Of a stretch of 64,000 bases of DNA, positions 8,547 to 18,073 are shown one piece after another. Source of the stretch: Chloroflexota bacterium (GTDB lineage Bacteria > Chloroflexota > Anaerolineae > B4-G1); NCBI GenBank assembly GCA_024232355.1, contig JAAEPW010000256.1:1-64000 (forward strand), written 5' to 3'. The position numbers and the translations under genes were made by a program. Every line of letters starts with the position of its first letter. Position 1 is the first letter of the stretch. A model generated the notes under the pieces. The model did no database searches. It was not told where the DNA came from and saw only the letters and a program-made list of their open reading frames with translations.

Positions 8547-9617
8547 ATGAGCGTATCAACCCACAATTATTGGAGCAACCTGATCAGGTTACTGCGCAGC
8601 GATCGAGTGCTGCACCCGCTGGTCGCCACCTACTATGTGACGACTCGGTGTAATCTCGACTGTGCCTACTGTGAGGACTTTGGCGCCCGGCGCAACGGGC
8701 CGGGCGATATTGCACTTTCTCTGGATGACGCGCTGCGGGTGTTGCGCGTGGTCCGCAGCGGAGTAGACAGCCTCATTCTGACTGGTGGTGAGCCTTTACT
8801 CTGCCCCAACATTGTCTCTTTGGTGACCCGAGCCCAGCGCGAACTGAATTTTCGTCGAATCACGTTGCTGAGCAATGGCCTTTTGCTTTCTCAACATGAA
8901 TCACTCTTGCCTGCCCTCGACCGGCTGGTCATTAGCCTCGATTCTGTTGATCCTGCGCATTGGAGTTCCATCGTCAATGTGCCTGTCAATACAGCCCAGA
9001 CCATTCTTGACAATGTAATCGCTTACGCCCACCGGCAGCGCGAGTTTGGCTACCGGATGATGGTCAACTGCGTGCTCACGCCGGAGACGCTGTCGGGGGC
9101 TCAACAAGTACTGGATTTCTGCGTCGAACACGACTTGTGCGTCTCTTTCTCGCCCCAAGCTGTTGGCAATTGGCCCCGCTACGATCTACTTGTTTCTGAC
9201 GAGTACAAAGCGTTCCTGGCGCGGTTGATCGACCTCAAGCGGCGCGGGGCCCCTATCGTGGGCAGTATGGCCTATCTGCGCACTCTGCTCGACTTTGTTC
9301 CCTACTCGTGCTACCCGACGCTGGTGCCGCGCATCATGCCAAATGGTGATCTGGTGTACCCTTGTCGTCCTATCGAAAAGCAGGGTGGCAGTCACGGCGG
9401 GCGGGCGGGCAACTTGTTGCAAGTCGAATCTTGGGATCGGGCGCTTGAGATCGCCGCCGACGAGTACGGCCCACCGCCGCGCGTCTGCACCAGTTGTTTC
9501 CAGCAGTGCTTTGCCGAACCATCGCTGATGCAGGCCCGGCCGTTTTCACTGTTGTGCGAACTGTTGCGCTATCCGACCAGCCGCCGGAGTGGGCTGGCGA
9601 GTTATGCGCCAGGCTAA
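8547..9617 (+). CDS. Radical SAM protein with SPASM-like C-terminal cysteines
   Basis: This 356-residue radical SAM enzyme has the 4Fe-4S motif TTRCNLDCAYC (Cys35, Cys39, Cys42) and the SAM-binding LILTGGEPLL segment. The C-terminal third has extra cysteines (YSCYP, YPCRP, VCTSCFQQC) as in SPASM/twitch proteins that hold auxiliary clusters. Such enzymes modify peptides, lipids or cofactors; the substrate here is not evident. The following gene, 78 bp downstream and co-directional, is an FAD amine-oxidase-type protein, which suggests a two-step redox modification. The start has only a weak upstream Shine-Dalgarno signal (GCAGCC). Confidence 0.85.
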   Translation: MSVSTHNYWSNLIRLLRSDRVLHPLVATYYVTTRCNLDCAYCEDFGARRNGPGDIALSLDDALRVLRVVRSGVDSLILTGGEPLLCPNIVSLVTRAQRELNFRRITLLSNGLLLSQHESLLPALDRLVISLDSVDPAHWSSIVNVPVNTAQTILDNVIAYAHRQREFGYRMMVNCVLTPETLSGAQQVLDFCVEHDLCVSFSPQAVGNWPRYDLLVSDEYKAFLARLIDLKRRGAPIVGSMAYLRTLLDFVPYSCYPTLVPRIMPNGDLVYPCRPIEKQGGSHGGRAGNLLQVESWDRALEIAADEYGPPPRVCTSCFQQCFAEPSLMQARPFSLLCELLRYPTSRRSGLASYAPG

Positions 9618-9695
9618 ATGGAAACGTGAAACGTAGGACGTAAAACGTAGCGTTGGGTCGTTATTGATTTTATGCTTTACGACCCGGAGGATTGT

Positions 9696-11231
9696 ATGCC
9701 TAAAGAACAGCGTGCTAGTGATTGCGTGCCGGTTATTGTGATTGGCGCCGGGATTGCGGGATTGTCGGCGGCGCTGCACCTGGCTGAGCGTGGCCTGTCG
9801 CCCCTTGTTCTGGAAGCCGATCCACACTATTGCGGGGGACGTGTGGCCGGAGGTGATGTGATCGAACTGGATGGCTGGCGCTTTCGGGATGAGCACGCTG
9901 TGCACGGGATATGGTCGTCTTACCGGAACCTCCAGGCAATGCTTACCCGTCACATGATCCGCCCGGTGTTTGTCCCCGCCCAGGAGGAGAGTTGGATCTA
10001 TAAGCGGGGTGGGTGGGTAAGAGAGGCTCCGTCCGGCAGCGTGATCCGGCATAGCTGGTTCGAACCACCGTTCCATTACCTGGCCTTGTTTCTGCGCCCG
10101 CGCTTTCTTGGCATGTTGGGTTTGCGCGACTGGCTGTCGCTGCCGTTGGTGTGGTACGGTTTGCTTTTGGCCATCAGCATAGACCCGTTGCGCGAGGGGC
10201 AGCCGATGGAAGGGATGTGGCTCAGTGATTTGGTCAAGCACTGGTCGCCCGCTTTGCGCGCTTTTTTCATCGGCCTGGCCCGTAATGGGTTGTCGGCCCA
10301 TCCTGAAGAGATTCCGTTGTCTGGTTTTATCGCTTTCCTGCGCTTTTACACGTTGATGCGACGGGATGCGTGGGCGTTTTCCTATATGCCGGCCGACGGC
10401 GGCACCAGCCTGGTCGAACCATTGCTTGGCAAGCTGCGAGAAATGGGTGGTGAGGTTAGAATGGGTGCCCGTGTGACGCGCCTGGTGAAAGAGGCGGACA
10501 AATGGCGTGTGCACTGGGAAAAGAATGCTGACCGTGGGGCCATCATAGCCCAACATGTTGTTCTGGCGACCGACGCGCCCAATGCAGCGGCGATCCTAAA
10601 CGCTAGCCTCGATGTGGTCGTTGATGATCTCTATTGGCCTCGAGGTATGACCACGGCGGTGGTGCGGGTCTGGTTCGACCGGGAGCCAAGACCGGGACCG
10701 GAAGCGGGCATTTTTAGTGGTGATTTTATTTTGGATAATTTTTTCTGGTTGCACCGTCTTCAAGATCAATATACTGAATGGCACCAGGCTACCGGGGGAA
10801 GTGTTATCGAGGTCCATATCTACGGCCCGCCGGAATTGCTGGAGGAACCCGACACTGTCCTTTTGGCACGAGCCATCGCCGATGTGCAGAGCGCTTTCCC
10901 AGAACTGCGGAGCCACTTGGCCCACCAGATGCTCCGCCGCAACGATCCCACACACACGCTCTTTGGCCTGGGGCAAGCCGAACGTCACCTGGGAATCGAA
11001 ACACCCTGGCCGGGTCTGTTTTGCTGCGGCGATTGGGTGCGACATCCTACCCCCGCCTTTTTTCTAGAACGGGCTTGCGTCACCGGCATCGAGGCAGCAA
11101 ACCGTGTGCTCGAATCGTGCGGTCTGGAGGTGTGGCCTCTCTTGGACTATGCGCCGCCCGAGCCTTTGGTTGGGTTCATTGAGCGGCTGATGGTGGGGAT
11201 TCGGCGTGTATTGCTTGGACTCAGAATGTGA
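9696..11231 (+). CDS. FAD-dependent oxidoreductase (amine oxidase/phytoene desaturase-like)
   Basis: This 511-residue protein has the dinucleotide-binding motif VIVIGAGIAGLSAALHLAERG near the N-terminus and GGRVAGG shortly after, as in amine oxidases, protoporphyrinogen oxidase and carotenoid desaturases. Near the C-terminus, GLFCCGDWVRHPTPAFFLERACVTGIEAA is the FAD-contacting segment. The last ~40 residues include a hydrophobic helix, compatible with membrane association. ATG at 9696 is chosen because GGAGG lies six bases upstream; an in-frame ATG at 9672 has none. It probably forms a unit with the preceding radical SAM gene. A sterol-, carotenoid- or quinone-like lipid substrate is possible but unproven. 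It converges on the CcmC-like gene with 21 bp between stops. Confidence 0.85.
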   Translation: MPKEQRASDCVPVIVIGAGIAGLSAALHLAERGLSPLVLEADPHYCGGRVAGGDVIELDGWRFRDEHAVHGIWSSYRNLQAMLTRHMIRPVFVPAQEESWIYKRGGWVREAPSGSVIRHSWFEPPFHYLALFLRPRFLGMLGLRDWLSLPLVWYGLLLAISIDPLREGQPMEGMWLSDLVKHWSPALRAFFIGLARNGLSAHPEEIPLSGFIAFLRFYTLMRRDAWAFSYMPADGGTSLVEPLLGKLREMGGEVRMGARVTRLVKEADKWRVHWEKNADRGAIIAQHVVLATDAPNAAAILNASLDVVVDDLYWPRGMTTAVVRVWFDREPRPGPEAGIFSGDFILDNFFWLHRLQDQYTEWHQATGGSVIEVHIYGPPELLEEPDTVLLARAIADVQSAFPELRSHLAHQMLRRNDPTHTLFGLGQAERHLGIETPWPGLFCCGDWVRHPTPAFFLERACVTGIEAANRVLESCGLEVWPLLDYAPPEPLVGFIERLMVGIRRVLLGLRM

Positions 11232-11252
11232 TCTCTCTTTGCTCTCCGAGTC

Positions 11253-11873
11253 TCAGACTGGTTCTATGGAAAGTTTGGACCGAAACCAGGTGATCAGTAT
11301 TCCCCCCAGGATCAAGGTGACGAGCAGGATGGCGGTGTAAAAGGCGCGAATGGCGTTGGAGGGTGAGGTGCCGATGGGGTCCAGTGGATGTTGGATAAAG
11401 CCCAGGCGTGGCAGCATGCTCATCACCAGCCCAGACAAGATCACAAACACGAGCGATGAGAAACGTGTGTGGTCTACCAGATGAGCGGCTGCGATACAGA
11501 TCACACTTGCACCGGCTACACCAAAAGTGAAACGGGTGCGAGGTTCAAACCAGGCGATGGCTATCCCCCAGGTCACGTAGGTGGTGATCATGCTGAAAAG
11601 CGTGTGTGCCAGCCAGATGGCTGCCGCTCCCCAGACGAGCGCCTTTCCCCAGGCTGTCCAATTCTCTTGACCTCGAAATAACGCAACCAGGTTGACCGGC
11701 AGGGCAATGGTAAATATCAGCATCGCTGTCCGCACCAGCGCGCCATGAAGATAAACCAGTTTCACAGCTTGGCCCAGGGTTTGCTCGGCGGGCGCAAGCC
11801 AAAGGAGCAGCGCCAGGAGCATAGATAATCCGGCGAACGTGGGCCATATCCAACGGTGTGTGGTATTGGTCAT
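11253..11873 (-). CDS. Divergent CcmC-like six-helix membrane protein
   Basis: This is a 206-residue protein with about six predicted membrane helices. Its layout matches cytochrome c assembly proteins of the CcmC/CcsA type: KLVYLHGALV (His43) corresponds to the first conserved His, and TWGIAIAWFEPRTR (101-114) to the tryptophan-rich WWD motif (family form WGxxWxWDxR). Here WWD is degraded to WGxxxxWFEPR. A second candidate haem-ligand His is in GFIQHPLDP (His162). Haem handling is therefore likely by descent but not assured. ATG at 11873 is chosen with AAGGC upstream. It starts 13 bp after the PBP stop and follows Maf and PBP on the same strand. The reading frame is open through the G11 tract in the PBP tail. 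Confidence 0.6.
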   Translation of the reverse strand: MTNTTHRWIWPTFAGLSMLLALLLWLAPAEQTLGQAVKLVYLHGALVRTAMLIFTIALPVNLVALFRGQENWTAWGKALVWGAAAIWLAHTLFSMITTYVTWGIAIAWFEPRTRFTFGVAGASVICIAAAHLVDHTRFSSLVFVILSGLVMSMLPRLGFIQHPLDPIGTSPSNAIRAFYTAILLVTLILGGILITWFRSKLSIEPV

Positions 11874-11886
11874 TTTTGCCTTGTGT

Positions 11887-14106
11887 TTATGGTTGTGGGG
11901 TAGGGGGGGGGGGCACATAGCCCTCCTCTGCCTGGGGTGGCAGTGGAGAAAGGGCCAGGTCGTAATATGCCTCGATCACTTGGCGTACTAGTGGCGCGGC
12001 TATCGTCGAGCCTTCCCCCACGTTCTCGATAATGGCGGCGATGGCGATCTCGGGATTGTCAGCGGGAGCGTAGGCGGCGAACCACGAGTGGGGTGGCGTG
12101 TCCTCCCCGCCGACCTCTGCCGTGCCGGTCTTGCCAGCGACGGGAATGCCTAATCCATAATAGCGACGGGTCGCGGTGCCGATGCCTCGGGTCGTTACCC
12201 CCAGCAGGGCATCCTGAATGATGGACAACTGCTCTGGGCTGATCGGCAGTGTGCCGACGGCTTGGGGTTGGGTGATCTGCTCGGGGATCGCGTCTCCGGC
12301 GGGGGCGATGCGCTCGACGATGTAGGGACGGTAGAGCGTGCCGCCGTTGGCGACCGCCGCCATCATGCGCGCTACTTGGATTGGCGTCACGTTCAGGTTG
12401 CCCTGCCCGATGGTCAAGTTGACGGTATCGCCCACCCACCAAGCTTCGCCGCGAGCGTTGACCTTCCAATCAGGATCGGGCATCAGTCCCCCTTGTTCGA
12501 TCACGCTCTCTAGGCCGGTCGGTTCCCCGAATCCGAATCCCTGTCCCATACTGGGCAGCGCGCCCGAGTCGATCCCGTCCAAGGTCTGACCTACGGCGTA
12601 AAACACGACGTTACAGGAGGCTGTCAGGCCATCTTTGAGGCTGATGTCGCCGTGTCCTTCTTCTTTCCAGCACTCTTTGCGAGACGCTGGCCCCAATCCT
12701 TCCCAGTAACCGGCGCAGTGAAAGAATGTTTGGTCAGGGTCCATTTCCGCATCTTTTAGTGCGGAAGCCAGAGTGACGATCTTAAAAACTGATCCCAAGG
12801 GATAAGTGCCCTGGGTCGCGCGGTTAAAGAGCGGACGGCGGGGGTCGGCTAGGATTTGCGAGCGTCCCACTGCCCCAGATGGCCCGATAAAGACATTGGG
12901 GTCAAAACCGGGGCCGCTGGCCAATGCCCGCACTGCCCCGGTGTGTACGTCGAGCACGACGATAGCCCCCTTGCGGCCACCCAGGATTTGCTGCACCTGT
13001 CTCTGAAAGCCCCGGTCAAAGGTGGTATAGATGGGGCGGCTGGGTGATGCCGGGCGCTCTGCCACTGTAGAGATCGCCTCTCCCGCCGGTGTGATGATGG
13101 AGAGTGTCCCCCCGTGCTGCCCGGCCAGAATATCCTCGCCCCACGCTTCGAGCCCAGAGATACCCACCCATTCGTCTCCCCGGTAGCCACGGGCATGGTA
13201 GGCTTTTAATTGCTCGGCTGGCACAGGCGAGACCCAACCGACGACGTGGGGTGCGGCTCCGGTTTCTGAGGAATGGGGATAGGTGCGCCCTTCTTTTTCC
13301 TCTCGGTAGATGCCGGGAATGGAGGCGAGCAAATCGTTGTAATCTACGCTGGTCTCGGCCGGGATGTCGGCGATGGGGATCTTCCAATCGGCGGGGGCGG
13401 CCACGTATCGGCCCCGTATCTCATCTGGGAGCAGCCCGGTGATCGTTGATAGCGTGCTCAAGAGCAATTCTTCGCTCTCGCTCTCGATCTCACCAGGGAT
13501 GACGCCGATGGTGACGATGGTGCCCGTGGTTGCCAAGCCCAAGCCAGCTCGGTCGTAGATGTTAGCGCGGGCGGGAATGATGTATGACATCCGAAAGTAT
13601 TGTCCGCCTGCCAGTTGCGGCCAGATCAATCCCTCGTCCCAGTCGATCAGCCATTGCTCGCCGTGCAAGCTGAGCGACATCATCGCATCGCTGGTCACTG
13701 TGCCGACCAGCGCCGTATCAAACACCAACTGGAAAGATACGTAGGCTTGACTGTCCTCTTGCAGGGCAGATTGCAGGCGCGTGGTGACGGTGAGCGCGGT
13801 GGCCGTAGAGAGAGCGTTCTGGTATCGAGCGGCAAAGCTCTCGACGTCGATGGCAGCCTGGCTGGGTGGAGAGAGGAGGGTGTACATTATTGCATAGTCG
13901 CTTGCTTGCCAGGCGTTCAGAAAAGTGGCGGCTGTTGCGTCGGGGGAGGGGGGCAGCGGTGTGGGCGTGAGGGTGGGGGGCAAGGTGACGGGAACGGATG
14001 TGTGGCTGATGGGCGTAGCGGTTGCTGGATTGCTGCAACTGACCAGCAGAAATACCATCAGGATTGCAAACGCAAATTGTAGTTTTGGCGATTCAAGATT
14101 TGTCAT
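11887..14106 (-). CDS. Lipoprotein penicillin-binding protein (class B, PBP2a-like N-terminus)
   Basis: This 739-residue cell-wall D,D-transpeptidase has a lipobox LLVSC (Cys24) in place of the usual membrane anchor and a Thr/Pro linker. An NTF2-like MecA_N-type domain follows (about 55-160), then a dimerisation region (about 170-340), then the transpeptidase (about 355-715). Catalytic motifs are SVFK (Ser439, Lys442), SCN (497-499) and KTG (659-661). MecA_N domains are known from PBP2a and relatives with low beta-lactam affinity; resistance here is not shown. The ATG overlaps the TGA of maf by four bases. The last codons contain a run of 11 G (plus strand 11903-11913) coding for prolines. 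Loss of one G would run the frame into the CcmC-like gene. Confidence 0.9.
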   Translation of the reverse strand: MTNLESPKLQFAFAILMVFLLVSCSNPATATPISHTSVPVTLPPTLTPTPLPPSPDATAATFLNAWQASDYAIMYTLLSPPSQAAIDVESFAARYQNALSTATALTVTTRLQSALQEDSQAYVSFQLVFDTALVGTVTSDAMMSLSLHGEQWLIDWDEGLIWPQLAGGQYFRMSYIIPARANIYDRAGLGLATTGTIVTIGVIPGEIESESEELLLSTLSTITGLLPDEIRGRYVAAPADWKIPIADIPAETSVDYNDLLASIPGIYREEKEGRTYPHSSETGAAPHVVGWVSPVPAEQLKAYHARGYRGDEWVGISGLEAWGEDILAGQHGGTLSIITPAGEAISTVAERPASPSRPIYTTFDRGFQRQVQQILGGRKGAIVVLDVHTGAVRALASGPGFDPNVFIGPSGAVGRSQILADPRRPLFNRATQGTYPLGSVFKIVTLASALKDAEMDPDQTFFHCAGYWEGLGPASRKECWKEEGHGDISLKDGLTASCNVVFYAVGQTLDGIDSGALPSMGQGFGFGEPTGLESVIEQGGLMPDPDWKVNARGEAWWVGDTVNLTIGQGNLNVTPIQVARMMAAVANGGTLYRPYIVERIAPAGDAIPEQITQPQAVGTLPISPEQLSIIQDALLGVTTRGIGTATRRYYGLGIPVAGKTGTAEVGGEDTPPHSWFAAYAPADNPEIAIAAIIENVGEGSTIAAPLVRQVIEAYYDLALSPLPPQAEEGYVPPPPTPQP

Positions 14107-14777
14107 TTGTCATTCAAGATACTGGCATAAACTGGGCAATGGTGATGGGTATGGGTTTGGCAGGCGGCAGGAACGTCGTGGGGCGACTTGATCCCCAGCG
14201 TGTAAAGGCAACGAACGAGATGGCAGAGGGGGAGTCCCACTACGTTGGCATAGCAGCCTTGCAGTGTGGCAACCGGACGAAATCCAGGGTGTTGAATGGC
14301 ATAGGCGCCGGCTTTGTCCATCGGATCGCCACTGGCGACGTAGGCGGCGATTTCGGCATCGGTGTAGGCACGCATCATCAGTTGAGTTTTGGCTACGGTG
14401 GTCAAGACACGGTCGGTGGCAGGTTCCAGCAGCGTAACGGCGCTGTACACGTCGTGGGTTGGTTGCTCGCGCAGTCGACGCAGCATCATGGTTGCCTCGG
14501 CTGCGTCACGGGGTTTACCCAGTAATTCGTTATCTAGCGCGACGACGGTGTCGCAGGCAATGATAATGCCGATTGACTGGACGTCTATCTCAGAGCAAGC
14601 AGCGCGGGCTTTGGCCTGGCTCAGGCGGGTGACCAATTTGAATGGTGCTTCGTTTACCTGGGGAATCTCGACTATGTCGGGTGAGGTTACCTGAAAGGGC
14701 ATGCTGAGCAGCGTCAACAACTCGCGGCGGCGGGGAGATTGGGATGCTAACAGTAGATGGATTCTGTTCGTAGCCAT
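14103..14777 (-). CDS. maf: Maf-like nucleoside triphosphate pyrophosphatase
   Basis: This 224-residue protein is Maf/YhdE/YceF-like. It hydrolyses non-canonical or excess nucleoside triphosphates to monophosphate and pyrophosphate, and is linked to septum inhibition and house-cleaning. Motifs are ASQSPRRRELL (11-21), ACDTVV (catalytic Asp76), GKPRD, and SGDPMDKAGAYAIQ. The core ends near residue 200; about 25 further residues, HDVPAACQTHTHHHC onward, look like an unconserved tail. It is the first gene of the maf-PBP-CcmC-like set, with a 4-nt ATGA overlap to the PBP gene. The maf/cell-wall pairing recalls maf-mreB loci in other bacteria. Confidence 0.9.
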   Translation of the reverse strand: MATNRIHLLLASQSPRRRELLTLLSMPFQVTSPDIVEIPQVNEAPFKLVTRLSQAKARAACSEIDVQSIGIIIACDTVVALDNELLGKPRDAAEATMMLRRLREQPTHDVYSAVTLLEPATDRVLTTVAKTQLMMRAYTDAEIAAYVASGDPMDKAGAYAIQHPGFRPVATLQGCYANVVGLPLCHLVRCLYTLGIKSPHDVPAACQTHTHHHCPVYASILNDK

Positions 14778-14831
14778 AATGGTCGTTATTGTAGCATACG
14801 TAGCGCAGTTGTAAAGGGCAGTGGGGGCTGA

Positions 14832-17800
14832 TCAGTGCATAACTTTTAACCGACGCAGTGCCGCCAGCAAAGACTGTGGCGTGATCTTTGTTTTGTACAT
14901 CAAGCCCTGGATGTGGTCGTCGATGCGTGTGTGTTCCTGTGTGCTTACGTCTTTGGCTGTCAGCACGATGACGGGAATATCAGCCGTTTCAGGGTCGGCA
15001 CGTAGTTTTTCCAACACTGCAAAGCCGCTCAGACCCGGCATCATCAAATCGAGAAAGATTGCGTCAGGGCGTTCTCTTTGCGCCATAGCCAGTGCTTGAT
15101 CGCCGCCGTATGCTAAAAGTGATGTGCATCGCTCAACGGGCAGCATTGCTTGCAGCATGGCGATGATTTCGGGATCATCGTCCACGAGCAGCACCCGGAC
15201 TTTTTGTGTGAGTCGGCTTATTGAGGCGAATAAATCGCCTTTATGTACCGGTTTGGTCAGATAATCTATGGCTCCCAGATCAGTTTCTAACTCGGCATTC
15301 TCCGGTGCTGATGTGATCAGTACGGGGATGTCCTTTGTCTTTTCGCCTGATTTGAGGGCGTATAGAACCTCTCGACTATTCTGATTGGAAAGTATCATGT
15401 CCAAGGTAATCAAGGTTGGTCTCAGTTTTTGGGCTTGTTCCAGTGCGCCTGTGCCGGTGTAATGTTGGGTAGATGTGTATCCTTCCTGCTGCAGGTATAG
15501 CGCCAAGAGGTTGCTGAACTGGCGATCATTCTCGATCACTAGCGCTGTCTTGTCGCGTGAAAAAGGTTCGGTTTTGTCTGATAATGTTGTTTCATCTATG
15601 GGGGTCGCAAGTGGCGGGCCAGCGAGTGGAAGTAAAAAGTTGAACGTTGTGCCTTGTTCATATTCACTTTCTGCCCAGATACGCCCGCCGTGCATTTCGA
15701 TTAGTCGCTTGCTGATGGTCAATCCAAGTCCGGTTCCCGAACTCTCCCGGGCAGACGAGCCGTCTGCTTGGCGAAATTCTTCAAAGATGATATCCAAGTC
15801 CTCTGGCTTGATGCCAATGCCGTTATCAACTAGGGAAAAGATCATTGTATCTGGGGCGATCAAGTGACAAGAGATGGTAATATGCCCTTCTTTGGGAGTG
15901 AACTTGTTGGCATTGCTGAGCAGATTGAGCAGTACTTGCTTGATTCGGAAGCGATCGGCGATCAGTGGTGGCATATCGTTGGCTATGTTTGCGTCGAGTA
16001 CTTGGGATTTTTTTGCGATCAAGGGAGAGATCGTCATTTGTACTTCTACTAATAGCTCGGCCATATCGAACTCTATGGGTTCCAGAGTCACATGTCCGGC
16101 CTCGATCTTGGAAAGGTCGAGGATGTCGTTGATCAGGGTCAGGAGGTGTCGTCCACTGGAGTAAATGTCTTGTACGAATTCTTTTTGGTCAAGGGGCATC
16201 TCGCCCATCAGGCCATCAATGAGCACTTCAGAAAAGCCAATGATCGAGTTTAGGGGGGTACGTAGTTCGTGACTCATATTGGCGAGGAATTGGCTCTTGA
16301 GCCGGTCGAGTTCTTGCAAGCGGACATTTGCCTGCTCTAGTGCCTCTGCGCGATCTTGCAATTCGACCCTGGCGGTCTCTACCTCTTCGAACAAGCGAGC
16401 GCGTTCTACAAGCAGTGCCAGGTTATTGGCCAGCGTGTTCAGTAGTTGCTGGTCGTTCTCGGTAAAGGCATGGGGGCGGGAACTTTCAATGTTGAGAATG
16501 CCGATGGCGTGCGGGCCGGTAGACAGAGGGACACATAATTCTGAGCGGGTACTGGGTACGACCTCAACATAGTCGGAATCCAGGTGTACATCTGACACAA
16601 GAATAGGTTCGTTGCATTGTGTGACTCGTCCGACAATTCCTTCGTCTCGACCAAATTTGAGGTTTTCGAGTGCGTTCGACGGATACCCAGAACTGGCTTG
16701 CACGTATAACGAATTGCTTTCTGGGTCTTGGAGCAGGATGCTCACATGAACGTCTTCTAACTCGGTAGCCAAGGCCACCGCTGCGGCTTGCAGAGTCTCC
16801 TCTATGCGCACCCCAGAAGCGGCGGCCAGGCCCACGTCGTGGAGCAGCCTGAGTTCGCGCACCCGGCGCTGGGTTTCTTCGAACAGTCGCGCGTGGTCTA
16901 TGGCGATGGCTGCTTGGTGAACCAATGTTTGGCCTGTTGCGATTTCACCATCAGAAAAGCGACGAGACCCCAGGCTTTCCCATACCTGAGCAAAGCCCAG
17001 AGTGCGGTCACCGGCTATCATTGGCAAGAGCAGAGTGGTCTGTGCTCCCCGAGATTTTAGTCGGGTTTGCTCATCGGGATTGGTCTTGGGTGTATCTGCC
17101 TGAATCTGCAAGGGATAACGTTGCTTTAGGCATTCTGTTGTAGTCGGAAGGTTAGTTAACGACTGGGTCTGACCTACAGCGGAGCGTCGTTCTTCCCTAG
17201 TAGCCTCGTTGGTCACATAGCTGGCGATGACGGTGATCGACTGGGTTGCCTTGTCCCAACTGTAGATTTCGACGCTGGTGCTGTGCAAAATTTCGCACAA
17301 ACTGCGGGCTACGTAGGGCAGTATCTGGCTGGCGTTGAGGGTAGACGAGAGTGCTGTTGTAACGCTGCGGAGCAAGGATGCCTCGCGCAATTGTATCTGG
17401 GTCTGTTCGTACAAGCGGGTACTCTCCAGGGTTTGAGCGACCTGGTAAGCAAAAGCGAGGGCCAGACGGCTAGCTTCTTTGTCGTACATATTGAGGGTAT
17501 GGGAATCTACCGCCAGCACACCCACGACTCGATCCTTAAAAATCATTGGCGTACCCATCCACGATTGTGATAGGCTCGACTCTTGGCCAGGAGACCAATC
17601 CGGCTCGTCACGCATATCTGGAATGATGACCGGCTTTTGTTCTTGCACGACTCGCTGCATCAAGGGGAGTTCTTTCAAGGCGAATCGTCTCGAGGGGGTA
17701 TGTCTCTCACCACGGGAGGCGATGGTCCAACAATGTTCTTCTCGAATTAGGTTGATCGAGGCCCCATCATAGGGCACCACCCGCTGGAGTTCGACCAGGA

Positions 17801-18050
17801 CGCGGTCTGGCATTTGATCGAGTCGTGGCATCGAACTCAGGGCCTCAATGGTATCGAGTAGGGTTTGGGCTATCTCACGTTCGCGCACGGTATTGTTTAA
17901 GCGTTGGGTATCCTGAGAGGAGCGTGATGCTACATCCAATAGTGCTGGGTCCTCTTGTTGGTGCTTGGTGGGATTTTGTTTGATCTCTTTGGTCAACCCG
18001 CGCAGTCGCTCGATTGCGGCACTGACCCACGTCTGTTTTGGTTTGGGCAT
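14832..18050 (-). CDS. Soluble hybrid histidine kinase, 3 GAF + HK + 2 receivers
   Basis: This 1072-residue cytoplasmic protein has no TM segments. Three GAF domains lie at about 60-210, 225-390 and 400-555. A coiled coil (555-585) leads to NMSHELRTPLNS (His594), then an ATPase domain (690-810; NLLSNANKFTP, DNGIGI, GTGLGLTIS). Receiver 1 (about 835-950) has LITLDMIL (Asp884) but a Glu-Asn in place of the acidic pair (VIEND). Receiver 2 (952-1072) has LLVDDD and IFLDLMMPG (Asp1001). Both can in principle be phosphorylated, forming an internal relay. It closely resembles the kinase at 18578-21763 in GAF and HK parts, so the two arose by duplication. The signal is probably a small cytoplasmic ligand or redox state bound by GAF; nothing specific can be read. 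Confidence 0.92.
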   Translation of the reverse strand: MPKPKQTWVSAAIERLRGLTKEIKQNPTKHQQEDPALLDVASRSSQDTQRLNNTVREREIAQTLLDTIEALSSMPRLDQMPDRVLVELQRVVPYDGASINLIREEHCWTIASRGERHTPSRRFALKELPLMQRVVQEQKPVIIPDMRDEPDWSPGQESSLSQSWMGTPMIFKDRVVGVLAVDSHTLNMYDKEASRLALAFAYQVAQTLESTRLYEQTQIQLREASLLRSVTTALSSTLNASQILPYVARSLCEILHSTSVEIYSWDKATQSITVIASYVTNEATREERRSAVGQTQSLTNLPTTTECLKQRYPLQIQADTPKTNPDEQTRLKSRGAQTTLLLPMIAGDRTLGFAQVWESLGSRRFSDGEIATGQTLVHQAAIAIDHARLFEETQRRVRELRLLHDVGLAAASGVRIEETLQAAAVALATELEDVHVSILLQDPESNSLYVQASSGYPSNALENLKFGRDEGIVGRVTQCNEPILVSDVHLDSDYVEVVPSTRSELCVPLSTGPHAIGILNIESSRPHAFTENDQQLLNTLANNLALLVERARLFEEVETARVELQDRAEALEQANVRLQELDRLKSQFLANMSHELRTPLNSIIGFSEVLIDGLMGEMPLDQKEFVQDIYSSGRHLLTLINDILDLSKIEAGHVTLEPIEFDMAELLVEVQMTISPLIAKKSQVLDANIANDMPPLIADRFRIKQVLLNLLSNANKFTPKEGHITISCHLIAPDTMIFSLVDNGIGIKPEDLDIIFEEFRQADGSSARESSGTGLGLTISKRLIEMHGGRIWAESEYEQGTTFNFLLPLAGPPLATPIDETTLSDKTEPFSRDKTALVIENDRQFSNLLALYLQQEGYTSTQHYTGTGALEQAQKLRPTLITLDMILSNQNSREVLYALKSGEKTKDIPVLITSAPENAELETDLGAIDYLTKPVHKGDLFASISRLTQKVRVLLVDDDPEIIAMLQAMLPVERCTSLLAYGGDQALAMAQRERPDAIFLDLMMPGLSGFAVLEKLRADPETADIPVIVLTAKDVSTQEHTRIDDHIQGLMYKTKITPQSLLAALRRLKVMH

Positions 18051-18073
18051 TAGATATTAGTCTTTTTGTGAAT

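Noticed and set aside
9546..10556. Long minus-strand open frame (336 codons) opposite the FAD oxidoreductase
   Set aside because: It is antisense to a clearly conserved flavoprotein; its composition (Gln/Arg/His/Pro-rich) and lack of motifs fit a shadow frame of GC-rich coding DNA.
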